A DNA stretch of 64,000 nt from Trichococcus palustris (GCF_900114465.1 NZ_FOTD01000002.1:62001-126000), one strand, 5' to 3'. Counted from the first letter of the stretch, positions 18,941-31,589 are shown. Notes: generated by a model not told the origin, from the letters alone. Numbers and translations are program-made.

Positions 18941-18979
18941 AAAAAAATAGCCCAGCTGTTCCAAGCAGCTGGGCTATTT
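18941..18979 (-). terminator. terminator of the glycolytic operon (after eno)
   Basis: AAATAGCCCAGCTG pairs with CAGCTGGGCTATTT across seven bases, followed on the minus strand by a run of T. It lies 85 bp past the eno stop. Confidence 0.85.
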
Positions 18980-19063
18980 CCTTATGGTCCATCAGGTTGT
19001 GTCTGACGGTCATTATTTTACAAATGCATTCCAAGCTGCATCTGTATTTTTAACGAATTTTAA

Positions 19064-20386
<1,323 letters not shown>

Positions 20387-20453
20387 TTACTTGTTTTACC
20401 AAGTATCATTTTAGACAATTTCCTCGACTTATGCAAGAGCCAACCCGATGGGA

Positions 20454-21985
20454 TCAGCCTTTTACGATAAGCGATTCGCCTGTCATTTCTTCCGGTTTTT
20501 CTACGTTCAATAAATCAAGCATGGTTGGGGCTACATCAGCCAGCTTCCCATCGGTGCGCAAAGCGACACCTTTCTTCGTCACGATAACCGGTACAGGTAC
20601 CGTCGTGTGTGCCGTATGCGCTTGGCCTTCTTCCGTAACCATTGTATCCGCATTGCCGTGGTCGGCGAAAATAATGGCGTATCCATCGTGAGCCAAGATG
20701 GCATCAACGACTTTGCCAAGATTTTCATCAACAGCTTCAATCGCTTTGATTGTCGGTTCCAGCATACCTGAATGGCCTACCATATCCGGATTCGCGAAGT
20801 TCAAGATAATGGCGTCATATTTGTCGTCATTGATTTCTTTTACTAACGCATCACCGACTTCGTAAGCGCTCATTTCAGGCTGCAGATCATAGGTTGCAAC
20901 TTTTGGCGACGGGATAAGGATACGTCCTTCGCCTTCGAACGGTTCATGACGGCCACCGTTCATGAAGAAAGTGACATGCGGATATTTTTCAGTTTCCGCA
21001 ATACGCAGTTGTGAAAGTTTATGTTGTGCCAAAACTTCACCCAAAACGTTCGTCATCGGGATCGGCTTGAATGCAACATCTGCAATGACTGTATCTTGAT
21101 ACTTCGTCATCGTCACGAATTTCACATTTTTGGCGCGTTCTCCGCGTTCAAAGTTGCTCCATTCTTCATTCGTGAACGCGTTCGACAATTGAATCGCACG
21201 GTCAGGACGGAAGTTGAAGAAAATGATAGCATCATTGTCTTTCAATGGACCTACTGGTTTGCCATCTTTAACGATGACAGTCGGCAAGACGAATTCATCC
21301 GTTTTGCCATCTGCATAGCTTGCTTCTACAACAGCTTGCGCAGATTCAAATTTTTCGCCTTCGCCGTGTGCGATGGCATTGTATGCCAATTCAACACGTT
21401 CCCAACGGTTGTCGCGGTCCATAGCGTAGTAACGACCTGATACAGTCGCGATTTCGCCCAATCCGATTTCTTGCATCGCTTTTTCTACCGTTTCGATGTA
21501 GCCTGGTGCAGCGTGTGGATCCACGTCGCGGCCATCAAGGAAAGCATGGAGGTAAAGTTTTTTTACGCCTTTTTCTTTTGCGCTCTTGATCAAAGCAATG
21601 ATATGGTTGATATGGCTATGTACGCCACCATCAGAAAGCAATCCGAAAAGGTGCAAGGCAGAATCATTTTCAGTAACGTGACCGTAAGCGCCGACAAGCG
21701 CCTCGTTCGTTAAGAATTCGCCATCCAGGATGGCTTTGTCAATTCTTGTCAAGCTTTGGTAGACAACTCGTCCGGCACCAATGTTGGTATGTCCCACTTC
21801 GGAATTACCCATTTGTCCTTCAGGCAGTCCCACAGCCAATCCGGAAGCCAGCATCGTTGCATGCGGAAAATCGTTCCAATAACGGTCAAAGTTCGGTTTA
21901 TTGGCTTGCTTAACCGCATTGCCCATCATTTCGTTTCTCCAGCCGAAACCGTCTAAAATAATTATTGCTACCGGTTTTTTACTCA

Positions 21986-21986
<1 letters not shown>
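20454..21986 (-). CDS. gpmI: 2,3-bisphosphoglycerate-independent phosphoglycerate mutase
   Basis: Interconverts 3- and 2-phosphoglycerate using two Mn ions. The 510-aa alkaline-phosphatase-superfamily enzyme has I-I-L-D-G-F-G-W at residues 8-15, the phosphorylated Ser in M-G-N-S-E-V-G-H-T near 62, and late metal ligands in D-H-G-N-A-D. The ATG overlaps the tpiA stop by one base (TAATG), with GGAGG inside the end of tpiA. Confidence 0.97.
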
Positions 21987-22753
<767 letters not shown>

Positions 22754-22767
22754 TTAAGATAGGTTGC

Positions 22768-23958
22768 TTATTTGTCAGAAATTGATGCTACACCAGGTAA
22801 TTCTTTACCTTCAAGATATTCCAAAGATGCTCCGCCACCTGTTGAGATGTGCGTGAAATCATCAGCAAAGCCTAATTGCATTGCTGCAGCTGCGGAATCG
22901 CCGCCACCGATGATTGTTACAGCATCCTTAAGTTTAGCGATTGCTTCACAGACACCGATTGTGCCGCCAGCAAAGTTTGATAATTCGAATACGCCCATAG
23001 GTCCGTTCCATACAACTGTTTTTGCACCTTGAAGTTCTTTGGTGAACAATTCTACTGAAGCAGGTCCGATATCCAACGCCATTTGATCAGTTGGGAAATC
23101 AGCGTTTTTCACGATTGTGATTGGTGCATCATTGCTGAATTCAGGAGCAACTTTCGCATCGATCGGTAAAATTAATTTGTCGCCGGCACGTGCCAACAAT
23201 TCTTTAGCCAAGTCAACTTTATCAGCTTCCAAAAGGGATTTACCGATTTCTAGTCCTTGTGCTTTCATGAATGTATAAGCCATTCCGCCACCGATGATGA
23301 CTTTATCGGCTTTGTTCAATAAGTGTTCGATAACACCGATTTTGTCGCTGACTTTTGCTCCACCTAAGATGGCAACGAAAGGACGAACGGGTTGGTCTAC
23401 TGCACCACCGATGAACTTGATTTCTTTGTCCATCAAGAATCCGGCAGCACTTTCAAGGTTAGAAGCGATACCCACGTTTGAAGCATGCGCACGGTGAGCT
23501 GTACCGAATGCATCATTGACGAACAAATCGCCAAGGCTTGCCCAGTATTTTCCTAATTCAGGATCATTTTTGCTTTCTTTTTTACCGTCAACATCTTCAA
23601 AACGAGTGTTTTCGAATACTAAAACATCTCCATCTTTCAATGCTGCGATAGCATTTTCCAATGCTTCCCCACGTGTTTCAGGAACAAACGTCACTTCTTT
23701 GCCTAGCAATTCAGCTAAACGATCAGCAACAGGTTTCAAAGACAATTTCGCTTTGTCTTCTTCCGTTTTCACTTTGCCCAAATGTGAGAATAAGATTACT
23801 TTTGCATTGTTTTCAATCAAATATTTGATTGTAGGCAACGCTTGAACGATACGGTTGTCATTTGTGATGACACCGTCTTTCATAGGAACATTGAAGTCGG
23901 CACGAACCAATACTTTTTTACCGGATACAGCCAAGTCAGTTACAACTTTCTTTACCAT
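22768..23958 (-). CDS. pgk: phosphoglycerate kinase
   Basis: Makes ATP from 1,3-bisphosphoglycerate. The 396-aa product has R-A-D-F-N-V-P at the N terminus, F-S-H-L-G, the hinge region, and the nucleotide-site G-G-G-D-S-A-A-A near the C terminus. The frame is open 20 codons further upstream. The ATG at 23958 (M-V-K-K-V-V-T-D) has TAGGAGG nine bases before it and fits family N termini. 111 bp follow gap. Confidence 0.97.
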   Translation of the reverse strand: MVKKVVTDLAVSGKKVLVRADFNVPMKDGVITNDNRIVQALPTIKYLIENNAKVILFSHLGKVKTEEDKAKLSLKPVADRLAELLGKEVTFVPETRGEALENAIAALKDGDVLVFENTRFEDVDGKKESKNDPELGKYWASLGDLFVNDAFGTAHRAHASNVGIASNLESAAGFLMDKEIKFIGGAVDQPVRPFVAILGGAKVSDKIGVIEHLLNKADKVIIGGGMAYTFMKAQGLEIGKSLLEADKVDLAKELLARAGDKLILPIDAKVAPEFSNDAPITIVKNADFPTDQMALDIGPASVELFTKELQGAKTVVWNGPMGVFELSNFAGGTIGVCEAIAKLKDAVTIIGGGDSAAAAMQLGFADDFTHISTGGGASLEYLEGKELPGVASISDK

Positions 23959-24069
23959 TTTGTAGCCTCCTAAAGAGTAGTATTCACATAACAAAAGCGG
24001 AGAAGCGCGTTGCCTCACCGCTTTTCGTTATCTTGTACGATTTAACTTTCAGATATGAAAGAGTTGATC

Positions 24070-25071
24070 TTATAAGCTAGCAAATTGTACTAAAGTGCGT
24101 ACCAATTGAGAAGCATAAGACATTTCGTTGTCGTACCAAGCAACAGTTTTAACCAATTGTTTGTCTCCAACTGTCATAACTTTAGTTTGTGTTGCATCGA
24201 ATAATGAACCGAAGTTAATGCCTACGATATCGCTAGAAACTATTTGGTCTTCAGTGTAGCCGTAAGATTCGTTAGCAGCAGCTTTCATAGCAGCGTTAAT
24301 TCCTTCAACAGTTACAGCTTTTTCCAATACAGTCACTAATTCAGTCAATGAACCGGTAGGAACTGGAACACGTTGAGCAGCTCCATCTAATTTGCCTTTC
24401 AATTCAGGCAATACATCGCCGATAGCTTTAGCAGCACCAGTTGTGTTAGGTACGATGTTTTCTGCAGCAGCACGTGCACGACGGAAGTCACCTTTAGGAT
24501 GTGGAGCATCCAAAGTGTTTTGGTCGCCAGTGTAAGCATGGATTGTAGTCATCAAGCCTTCGATGATTCCGTATTCGTCATTCAATACTTTAGCCATTGG
24601 AGCCAAGCAGTTAGTTGTGCAAGATGCACCTGAAACGATGATATCATCAGCATTCAATTCGTCATGGTTAACGTTATAAACGATTGTTTTAACGTCGCTT
24701 CCTGCTGGAGCAGATAATAGAACACGTTTAGCACCTGCATCGATATGTGCTTGTGCGCCTGATTTGCTCATGAAGAAACCAGTACATTCTAATACGAACT
24801 CAACGCCAAGTTCTCCCCATGGAAGTTCCGCTGGATTACGTTGTGACAACACTTTGATGTCATTTCCGTTTACAGTGAAGAAACCATCGTGAACTTCAAC
24901 GTCTCCGTTGAATCTTCCTTGAGTTGTATCATATTTCAATAAATGAGCTAACATTTTTGCATCTGTTAAGTCATTGATTGCCACAACTTCGATTCCTTCT
25001 ACTTCTTGAATACGGCGAAATGCCAAACGTCCGATACGTCCAAACCCGTTAATACCAACTTTTACTGTCAT
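24070..25071 (-). CDS. gap: glyceraldehyde-3-phosphate dehydrogenase
   Basis: NAD-dependent oxidation and phosphorylation of glyceraldehyde 3-phosphate. The 333-aa product has the Rossmann motif I-N-G-F-G-R-I-G-R, catalytic Cys in S-A-S-C-T-T-N-C (here S-G-A-S-C-T-T-N-C) near residue 153, and W-Y-D-N-E at the end. This is the NAD-dependent GapA type in position and motif. AAGGAGG lies upstream. It follows cggR by 40 bp. Confidence 0.98.
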   Translation of the reverse strand: MTVKVGINGFGRIGRLAFRRIQEVEGIEVVAINDLTDAKMLAHLLKYDTTQGRFNGDVEVHDGFFTVNGNDIKVLSQRNPAELPWGELGVEFVLECTGFFMSKSGAQAHIDAGAKRVLLSAPAGSDVKTIVYNVNHDELNADDIIVSGASCTTNCLAPMAKVLNDEYGIIEGLMTTIHAYTGDQNTLDAPHPKGDFRRARAAAENIVPNTTGAAKAIGDVLPELKGKLDGAAQRVPVPTGSLTELVTVLEKAVTVEGINAAMKAAANESYGYTEDQIVSSDIVGINFGSLFDATQTKVMTVGDKQLVKTVAWYDNEMSYASQLVRTLVQFASL

Positions 25072-25111
25072 ACTGAGATTTCCTCCTTAGGATAATCAAA
25101 AATTTTTTATT

Positions 25112-26149
25112 TTAAAGGGTAATCCCTTTTAAAATCAGATTAGCTGCACCCATATCTGTAATCAGCCATGTTTGATGTGGTGCAAGTTTCATAAAAGCTT
25201 TAATTGCCTTGGCTTTCGATTGACCTCCTGCGATGGCCATCTCATAAGGTATCTTATCAATTTCTTCAATTTGAAGACCGAAGCGGGATAATCGATAGAC
25301 GATTTCGCCGTTCTCATTGAAGTAACAACCAAAGGCTTCGCCGACTGCATTTTTTTCGTTCAAAAATGCTATTTCCTCCGGCGACATTTTCCGTCGATCC
25401 ATCATAACTTTAGCATTACCGATACTGTATAACAAGCAATTCGCTTTTTTCATAACCTCTAAGGTATGCTTGATGGACGGTTCGGATTTCATGGTTGCAT
25501 AGGCTTGCTCACTCAGATTGTCCGGAACAAAAAGCGCCATGTTTTCTCCGCCGACGGATTGGGCCATCAGATCACTCACGCTGTTGGCCTGAATGGACAT
25601 CGATTCGCCTAATCCCCCGCGCGTCGGTACAAATACAAATTTTCTGTTCCCCGATAATTCCGGCGAAAAATGAGCTGCCGCACGAGCCATCGTATTCCCG
25701 CCCGCCACAGCAACAATATAGTCGCCTGCAGGCAGAAGCATATTCAGCCCTTTCGAAGCCTCTTTCCCCATCTCATCCAAAACAGTTGCATCCAGATCGC
25801 TGTCGCCTAGCACAATCCGGCAAAACTGAATATTTAAATAATCAGCCAACGCCTTTTCTTTGGGATTCATCTTGAACAAAATCCCCATAAAGAGTTCCAG
25901 TTCAAGATAAACTTTTTCCCCTTTTGGGGTCAATTGCATGCCACTTTGAGAACTGGAAAGCAAACCTTGCTTCCGCAAAAAATCCGTTTCCGTCCGTAAC
26001 GTTCTTTCGGATAAAGAAACTTTTTCCGAGAGGATACGTCTCCCAACCGGGGCATACATGTTAATACTTCGTAAAATATGATACCGGTTAATTAAAACAG
26101 TCATAATATCCGGAACAACTTGTTGCAAGACTGAAATAGACTCTTCCAT
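25112..26149 (-). CDS. cggR: central glycolytic genes regulator CggR
   Basis: SorC/DeoR-type repressor of the gap operon, relieved by fructose 1,6-bisphosphate in Bacillus. The 345-aa product has an N-terminal winged helix (V-P-D-I-M-T-V-L-I-N-R-Y-H-I-L-R with L-S-E-R-T-L-R-T-E) and a sugar-phosphate-binding domain with V-A-V-A-G-G-N-T and A-I-A-G-G-Q-S-K. It is the first gene of the operon and lies just downstream of a repeat that resembles its own operator (26172-26207), so autoregulation is expected. Confidence 0.96.
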   Translation of the reverse strand: MEESISVLQQVVPDIMTVLINRYHILRSINMYAPVGRRILSEKVSLSERTLRTETDFLRKQGLLSSSQSGMQLTPKGEKVYLELELFMGILFKMNPKEKALADYLNIQFCRIVLGDSDLDATVLDEMGKEASKGLNMLLPAGDYIVAVAGGNTMARAAAHFSPELSGNRKFVFVPTRGGLGESMSIQANSVSDLMAQSVGGENMALFVPDNLSEQAYATMKSEPSIKHTLEVMKKANCLLYSIGNAKVMMDRRKMSPEEIAFLNEKNAVGEAFGCYFNENGEIVYRLSRFGLQIEEIDKIPYEMAIAGGQSKAKAIKAFMKLAPHQTWLITDMGAANLILKGITL

Positions 26150-26171
26150 AAAACCCCTCTTCTATACACAT

Positions 26172-26207
26172 GGTCACTCTTCGACCCGTTGTGTCACAAA
26201 GTGACCC
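26172..26207 (-). promoter_or_regulatory. CggR operator
   Basis: Minus strand, 22 bp before cggR: two similar half-sites, GGGTCACTTTGTGAC and GGGTCGAAGAGTGACC, about one and a half turns apart. The arms GGTCACT and AGTGACC also form an outer inverted repeat. This resembles the two-site CggR operators of other Firmicutes. A possible promoter (TTTACG, 16 bp, TATTTT) lies directly upstream, so a bound repressor would block elongation. Confidence 0.7.
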
Positions 26208-26514
26208 TCGCATCTTAAAATAGGAGAGATAGTCTGGACGTAAACATTTTTTATTTTAGGTCTATCTTCTTCCGTTCTTACATTGTTATTTTATCAGTAA
26301 AATCAATACGTTTCAAGCTTTTTAACAAATAAAATCATTCTAAGGCAGATGTCGTTCGTTCAACATGTCACGAACGACATCCTGCCACCGACGTTATTTT
26401 GATAATCGCTTCCAGAAATGTTGACAGGTCAGCCTTTTCCAACGGGACTTAAACCGTCCCTTAAATGTTTATGTTTCCGCATATATTCGCTTTGATTGCA
26501 AATAAATTTCCAAA
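26208..26514. other. gene-free stretch between rpoN relic and cggR
   Basis: Contains the putative cggR promoter region and, at 26344-26386, a hairpin with an exact 11-bp stem (ATGTCGTTCGT) extended by GGCAG/CTGCC with a one-base bulge. On the minus strand this hairpin follows rpoN and is probably its terminator, though the T-run is poor. I looked here in three frames for the missing end of rpoN and found none. Confidence 0.6.
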
Positions 26515-27615
26515 TCAAAGCTCCCCGCAGAGAAAAAGGAGGGGAAATGTGCCGCGTTCCGTCTCAATCTTCTTATTTTGAACCGCCATTCTGATATATT
26601 CACTCGATTTATTCAATCGCACGGCTAATGCATCCATATCAACCGGATTCAGATCGCCTTTATGCGCAAAGAATTCTGCTTGTGTCTCAACCAAGGCTTC
26701 AGCCACCTTCAGCAAGGTCTCTTTCCGTTCATGCATCTCTTTTCTGATGATTTCCCATTCAGCCTTCTTCTCATCCAAAAAAATCCGGACATCGTCATCT
26801 TCAAGCTCCAGCATATCTTCATAATATTCTTTTTGATAAACAATATACGGAAATCCCAGTTCATTGTATTTCACGATATTTTGTCCATCGGCTTCTTGCA
26901 GATAAAGATCCGGCCGATCGTACACCGAGATATTTTCGCTGTAGCTTGCACCAGGTTTGGGATTCAGCGTTTGCGCATAATGGAAGACGGCCTTCACTTC
27001 TTCCACCGTAATCCCTGCTTTTTCCGCAATACCGGACCAATCTTTATTGGTCAGTTCCTCGAAGAACGACTCCAAGATATAATAGGCTATTGCAGGAGAT
27101 TGCTCATCCCTCTCCGTCTGAAGCAGCAGACATTCCTGCAGGTTCCTCGCCCCGATGCCAGGGGGATCCAGTTGTTGCATCAGTGTCAAAGCATCCAGCA
27201 TCTGGATGTCCTCCACTTGATTCATCTCGGCAGCCTTGTGTAAATCTATCGTTACATACCCCTCTGGATTGATGAATTCCACCAAAAATATGACTAAATC
27301 CCTTAGAGGAGTGTCCCTCATCGTTAAATGAATTTGCTCCAACAAAAAAGTATCCAGCGTCGGCATCGCCTCTGGAATTTGTTCCATCAACGATGCCCTA
27401 TCATCCGTATCATCTTTATCAGGATGATACATCACCGGCCTTTCGACTCCTGCACGGGCATCAAATTCTTTGTTTATCTTCACTTCCATCAATGGATTAC
27501 CTAAGGCTTTTTGCTGCAGAAATGAAATCAGTTCATCATTGCTTAACTGAATCAGTTCCACAGCATCCTGTTCCTGTTTTTTTTCTTCTGACTGTTTATC
27601 TGATAGCGTGGCCAA
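26515..27615 (-). pseudogene. rpoN: truncated sigma-54 factor lacking the RpoN box
   Basis: The 366-aa product carries recognisable sigma-54 parts. Region I is partial (I-Q-L-S-N-D-E-L-I-S-F-L then A-L-G-N-P-L), and the core-binding domain has L-D-P-P-G-I-G-A-R-N-L-Q-E-C-L-L-L-Q and L-N-P-K-P-G-A. The N-terminal Q-x-L-x-L-T-P-Q-L stretch is replaced by charged residues. After N-K-K-I-E-T-E-R-G-T-F-P-L-L the protein stops, whereas full-length RpoN (about 430-480 aa) has 60 or more further residues with the A-R-R-T-V-A-K-Y box that reads the -24 element. No frame downstream restores it. The start is a TTG with AGAGGAG nine bases before it. The position upstream of cggR is the usual one. Probably non-functional as a sigma factor. 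Confidence 0.8.
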
Positions 27616-27777
27616 AGCAACTCACTCCTCTCTTCTCAAAACTATTTTAGCACAATTAACAGCCGATTGGAAACGCTGTCACACCAATGCCGCCATTTTC
27701 TGAACTGCTTCTGCCTCCAAAATCCATCAGAAGCCATCAGCCTTTACCGTCTGAAGCAATATATTTAGAAATAATGC

Positions 27778-27806
27778 TTGAATTTTATCCCATCATCCGC
27801 TATAAT
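27778..27806 (+). promoter_or_regulatory. tRNA-Arg promoter
   Basis: TTGAAT (27778-27783), a 17-bp spacer and TATAAT (27801-27806), ending 14 bp before the tRNA. Confidence 0.8.
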
Positions 27807-27820
27807 TACAAATGTTGCAT

Positions 27821-27892
27821 GTCTCCTTGGTGTAATGGATATCACGTAAGATTCCGGTTCTTGAGATGGGGGTTCGATTCCCTCAGGAGACG
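27821..27892 (+). tRNA. tRNA-Arg (anticodon CCG)
   Basis: 72 nt with acceptor stem GTCTCCT/AGGAGAC, a four-base-pair D stem GTGT/TCAC, anticodon stem TAAGA/TCTTG around TTCCGGT (anticodon CCG, reads CGG), and T loop GGTTCGATTCC. Discriminator G; CCA is not encoded. Confidence 0.95.
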
Positions 27893-27916
27893 TATTTCCA
27901 GCAGTCTTGTAAAAAA

Positions 27917-27952
27917 AACTTCCAGCGAGGGAAACCTTACTGGAAGTTTTTT
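27917..27952 (+). terminator. tRNA-Arg terminator
   Basis: AACTTCCAG pairs with CTGGAAGTT across 14 bases and is followed by TTTT. On the minus strand the flanking A-run would also make it usable. Confidence 0.85.
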
Positions 27953-28050
27953 GCATTGAATGCTTATTTTTAGACAAACAGCCGGGGAACCTATATGATT
28001 TAGGTATACTTAGCCGTTCCGAAAACGGCGTTGATCAGCGAACAATATCA

Positions 28051-28079
28051 TTGACCTTTTTTGACCAATGAGTTAAAAT
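28051..28079 (+). promoter_or_regulatory. clpP promoter with overlapping CtsR operator
   Basis: 28051-28067 reads on the minus strand as GGTCAAAAAAGGTCAA, matching the CtsR heptad repeat. The same bases supply the -35 TTGACC (28051-28056), with TAAAAT 17 bp downstream (28074-28079). CtsR binding would block the polymerase, giving heat-inducible clpP. Confidence 0.85.
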
Positions 28080-28132
28080 GGACAATGTAAAGCAAGGTTT
28101 GATCAATCAGTAATATCGAGGAGGAAACATAT

Positions 28133-28726
28133 ATGAATTTAATACCTACAGTCATTGAACAATCATCCCGCGGCGAACGTGCCTATGATATCTACTCACG
28201 TTTACTGAAAGACCGCATCATCATGTTGAGCGGACCGATTGATGACGATACAGCAAACGCTGTTATCGCACAATTACTTTTCTTGGACGCACAAGATTCA
28301 GAAAAAGACATCTACATTTACATCAACTCACCTGGCGGCAGCGTATCTGCCGGTTTAGCCATCTACGATACAATGAATTTCATCAAAGCGGATGTCCAAA
28401 CAATCGCAATGGGTATGGCAGCTTCAATGGGAAGCTTCTTGTTGACGGCTGGCGAAAAAGGCAAACGTTTCGCTTTACCGAATGCTGAAATCATGATTCA
28501 CCAACCACTTGGCGGAGCTCAAGGTCAAGCTACTGAAATCGAAATCGCAGCTCGCCATATTCTCCAAACGAGAGAACGTTTGAACAGAATCTTGGCTGAC
28601 CGTACCGGTCAACCGATGGAAGTCATCGAACGCGATACAGACCGCGATAACTACATGACTGCTCAACAAGCAAAAGAATATGGTTTAATCGATGATGTAA
28701 TGGTAAACTCCAAATCATTGAAATAA
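28133..28726 (+). CDS. clpP: ATP-dependent Clp protease proteolytic subunit
   Basis: Serine peptidase that forms the tetradecameric chamber used with Clp ATPases. The 197-aa product is of family length. Catalytic Ser is in G-M-A-A-S-M-G-S near residue 98, His in M-I-H-Q-P-L-G-G-A near 123, and Asp in D-R-D near 172. GAGGAGG lies 8 bases before the ATG. Monocistronic, between a CtsR-controlled promoter and its own terminator. It degrades SsrA-tagged proteins in other Firmicutes, which links it to ssrA and smpB here. Confidence 0.98.
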   Translation: MNLIPTVIEQSSRGERAYDIYSRLLKDRIIMLSGPIDDDTANAVIAQLLFLDAQDSEKDIYIYINSPGGSVSAGLAIYDTMNFIKADVQTIAMGMAASMGSFLLTAGEKGKRFALPNAEIMIHQPLGGAQGQATEIEIAARHILQTRERLNRILADRTGQPMEVIERDTDRDNYMTAQQAKEYGLIDDVMVNSKSLK

Positions 28727-28732
28727 GAATCC

Positions 28733-28770
28733 AGAGAGACTAGGACATTTGTCCTGCCTCTCTTTTTTTT
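28733..28770 (+). terminator. clpP terminator
   Basis: AGAGAG-AC-TAGGACA pairs with TGTCCTG-CCTCTCT and is followed by eight T. Confidence 0.85.
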
Positions 28771-28778
28771 GTTCCGCA

Positions 28779-28815
28779 AAAAAGTAGGCAGGAACCGTTT
28801 TAGCTCCTGCCTACT
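28779..28815 (-). terminator. terminator of the murA-mbl-epuA unit
   Basis: AGTAGGCAGGA and TCCTGCCTACT form a perfect 11-bp stem. On the minus strand it is followed by TTTTTT and lies 36 bp past the epuA stop. Confidence 0.85.
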
Positions 28816-28850
28816 CATATTTGGAAAAACAGTTTTGCGATGACTGTTCC

Positions 28851-29039
28851 TTAGCGTATGAAATTCAAAATATGTTCCCACGTTTGCTTCTCGAAAACAA
28901 GCTTGGGATTGCCATCACCAAGCACTCCATAACCGACCATCAGCCCGGCAGAGAAAAGGATACTTGCCAATAGCAAGAAAATCAAAACCCGCATCAAAGT
29001 TGAAACTACGGGTTTAAAATCAAACTTCATCGCAGTCAC
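28851..29039 (-). CDS. epuA: EpuA-family small membrane protein
   Basis: A 62-aa protein with one membrane segment (about residues 15-38). It ends in the conserved G-L-M-V-G-Y-G-V-L-G-D-G-N-P and V-F-E-K-Q-T-W-E-H-I pattern of the EpuA family (also labelled RNA polymerase subunit beta by misannotation). In pneumococcus epuA follows murA; here it follows murA and mbl. Its role is not established. The start is either GTG at 29039, directly after the mbl stop, or ATG at 29030 with AGGTG as its binding site. Confidence 0.85.
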   Translation of the reverse strand: MTAMKFDFKPVVSTLMRVLIFLLLASILFSAGLMVGYGVLGDGNPKLVFEKQTWEHILNFIR

Positions 29040-30092
29040 CTATCTTCCTTTTCTATTTTTTAGGTTGTGCAGCAACCGCATGAGTATGCCGGAAACGGAA
29101 TTTGCGGGACGATTTTTCTGATCGATATTATTCAATAAAACGCCCGTTCCAAGCGCGACTGCATCCAACGGTTTTTCAGCAGAAAATACAGGCACTTTCA
29201 ATTCATCCGAGAATAACTTTTCGATCCCTCTTATCAGCGCTCCACCACCAGTTACTACAATACCTGTGTTGATGATATCGGCAGCAAGTTCTGGCGGTGT
29301 CGTTTCAAGCACTTCTTTCGCTTGTTCCACGATCAGCATCAGCGTTTCATGCATCGCTCCGTAAATTTCGATGGACGTGATGGAGATTGTCCTCGGCAAG
29401 CCCGTCACCATATCACGGCCGCGTATTTCCATTATTTCATCTTTTTCAGGAGGTAGCGCTGCCCCGATCGTTATTTTTATTTTTTCGGATGTTCTTTCAC
29501 CGATTAAAAGCTTATGCTCTTTTTTGACATAGTTCATGATGTCGGCATCCAGCTTGTCCCCGGCCGTTTTGATGGAGCTGCTCGTTACAATGCCGCCCAG
29601 TGAAAGCACCGCTATGTCGCTCGTACCGCCGCCCATGTCGATGACCATGTTGCCGTTCGGTTGAAAAATATCCAATCCCGCACCAACAGCAGCCACTTTG
29701 GGTTCTTCCTCCAAATAAACGTTGCGCCCACCGCTTTTTTCAGCAGCTTGGATGATCGCTTTCTGTTCGATCGTTGTAATGTTAGTCGGACAACAAATTA
29801 AAATATTTGGTTTTGTCAAAAATCCTTTCACATTCAACCGGTCGATAAAATGCGTCAACATCGCTTCCGTGATGTCGAAGTCAGCGATGACCCCGCCCTT
29901 CAACGGACGAATGACTTTAATGTTTGACGGTGTACGTCCAACCATTAAATAAGCTTCTTCCCCAACCGCTAAAACTTTGCCGGTCTTTGTGTCAATTGCA
30001 ACAACGGAAGGTTCGTTCAATACGATGCCCTTCCCTTTAACGTGTATCAGTACATTTGCAGTCCCTAAATCGATTCCTATATCTCTGGCCAC
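29040..30092 (-). CDS. mbl: MreB-like cytoskeletal protein Mbl
   Basis: Actin-fold filament protein that guides cylindrical wall synthesis under the membrane. The 350-aa product begins A-R-D-I-G-I-D-L-G-T-A-N-V-L-I, has the phosphate-2 motif I-D-M-G-G-G-T-S-D-I near residue 160, and T-G-G-G-A-L-I near 285. The V-L-I-H-V-K-G-K-G-I-V-L-N-E-P-S opening is closer to Bacillus Mbl than to MreB. GTG start with GAGGAG upstream. The C-terminal 25 residues are basic and variable. In an operon with murA and epuA. Confidence 0.93.
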   Translation of the reverse strand: MARDIGIDLGTANVLIHVKGKGIVLNEPSVVAIDTKTGKVLAVGEEAYLMVGRTPSNIKVIRPLKGGVIADFDITEAMLTHFIDRLNVKGFLTKPNILICCPTNITTIEQKAIIQAAEKSGGRNVYLEEEPKVAAVGAGLDIFQPNGNMVIDMGGGTSDIAVLSLGGIVTSSSIKTAGDKLDADIMNYVKKEHKLLIGERTSEKIKITIGAALPPEKDEIMEIRGRDMVTGLPRTISITSIEIYGAMHETLMLIVEQAKEVLETTPPELAADIINTGIVVTGGGALIRGIEKLFSDELKVPVFSAEKPLDAVALGTGVLLNNIDQKNRPANSVSGILMRLLHNLKNRKGR

Positions 30093-30154
30093 GTTGATCT
30101 CCTCTCAAACATGCATTTATATTGATTTATTTCCCATATCGCATCATTATAATG

Positions 30155-31468
30155 TTATTTTACGAATAATGCCTCAATCTCAGTTGCAGCTAATCTTTGT
30201 TCTTCCGTTTCGTCGATGCGTTCAACATCCGCACCCAACGCTTGTAATTTTTTATCGAATTCATAATAACCGCGGTCTAAATGTTTTAGATTGGTGACGC
30301 GCGTATAACCTTCAGAGACTAAACCTGCGATGATCAATGCAGCCGCAGCGCGTAAATCAGATGCAGCTACTTCAGCACCCTGAAGTTCGGTATTCCCGTG
30401 CAGAAGGACGGTTTGCCCTTCAATTTTGAAATCCGCATTCATGCGGCGCAGTTCTTCCAAATGCATGAAACGATTCTCAAATACGGTTTCGGTCATCGTG
30501 CTTGTCCCTTGTGATACCAGTTGCGCAATCGTCATTTGCGATTGCATGTCCGTCGGGAATCCAGGATGCGGCATAGTCTTCACATCTGTCGCTTTCAAAT
30601 ATTTCGGTCCAATGACACGGATGCCGTTCTCGTCTTCTTGGAAAGCTACATGCATTTCCTTTAGTTTCGAGATAAGCGGTTTGTTGTGATCGGCGATCGC
30701 ATCTTCGATGTAGATATTTCCGTTCGTAACGGCTGCTGCAATCATGAATGTCCCAGCTTCAATCCGATCCGGGATGATGGAATGGTCTGTTCCTTTCAAT
30801 GAAGGAACACCTTCGATGCGGATCGTTTCCGTACCGGCGCCGACAACTTTTGCACCCATCCGGTTAAGGAAGTTAGCCAAGTCGACAATTTCCGGTTCGC
30901 GGGCTACGTTTTCGATGGTCGTTGTGCCCTCGGCCAGTGTTGCACCCATCATAATATTCTGTGTTGCACCCACGCTTGGAAAGTCCAAATAAATACGCGC
31001 CCCTATTAATTTATCTGCTTTTGCTTCAACAAATCCGTTCTCGATTTTGATTTCAGCTCCCATTGCTTCGAAGCCTTTCAAATGCAGATCAATCGGTCGC
31101 GTTCCGATTGCGCATCCGCCTGGCAATGCGATTTTGGCATGTCCTAAACGCGCCAAAAGCGGCCCCATCACAACAATCGATGCACGCATTTTACTTACAT
31201 AGGTAAAAGGTGCTTCAAAATTGATGTCCCCGGAAGCGTCTGCTGTGACGGTATTTTCTTCTTCATTAAAATCAATTGCCACGTTTAAGTGTTTCAATAC
31301 ATTATCCATCGTAAAAACATCAGATAGTATCGGAACATTCGTCAGAACTGATTGTCCTTCACTAGCCAATAGCGTTGCAGCCAAGATAGGCAGCACCGCA
31401 TTTTTTGCGCCTTCAACTTTAACTGTTCCTTCCAAGCGATTACCGCCGCGAACAATTATCTTTTCCAT
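30155..31468 (-). CDS. murA: UDP-N-acetylglucosamine 1-carboxyvinyltransferase
   Basis: First committed step of peptidoglycan synthesis: adds enolpyruvate to UDP-GlcNAc. The 437-aa product has two EPSP-synthase-like domains. The catalytic Cys is in G-G-C-A-I-G-T-R-P near residue 118, the site alkylated by fosfomycin. N-terminal [11 protein letters not shown] supplies the second conserved Lys. GGAGGG lies before the ATG. Located between a DUF1146 gene and mbl. Confidence 0.97.
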   Translation of the reverse strand: MEKIIVRGGNRLEGTVKVEGAKNAVLPILAATLLASEGQSVLTNVPILSDVFTMDNVLKHLNVAIDFNEEENTVTADASGDINFEAPFTYVSKMRASIVVMGPLLARLGHAKIALPGGCAIGTRPIDLHLKGFEAMGAEIKIENGFVEAKADKLIGARIYLDFPSVGATQNIMMGATLAEGTTTIENVAREPEIVDLANFLNRMGAKVVGAGTETIRIEGVPSLKGTDHSIIPDRIEAGTFMIAAAVTNGNIYIEDAIADHNKPLISKLKEMHVAFQEDENGIRVIGPKYLKATDVKTMPHPGFPTDMQSQMTIAQLVSQGTSTMTETVFENRFMHLEELRRMNADFKIEGQTVLLHGNTELQGAEVAASDLRAAAALIIAGLVSEGYTRVTNLKHLDRGYYEFDKKLQALGADVERIDETEEQRLAATEIEALFVK

Positions 31469-31589
31469 TAAAAATCCCTCCGAAAGTCACATCATGTGCC
31501 CTTTATATTTGGTATACATCGTTTTTATCAAAATGATAGCTTGTTGTTTAAAGTTAAATGTCTTGATTCGAGCAATTCATCAATAATAA

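Noticed and set aside
27687-27959. 90-codon plus-strand frame over the tRNA
   Set aside because: It runs through the tRNA-Arg gene and its promoter and terminator.
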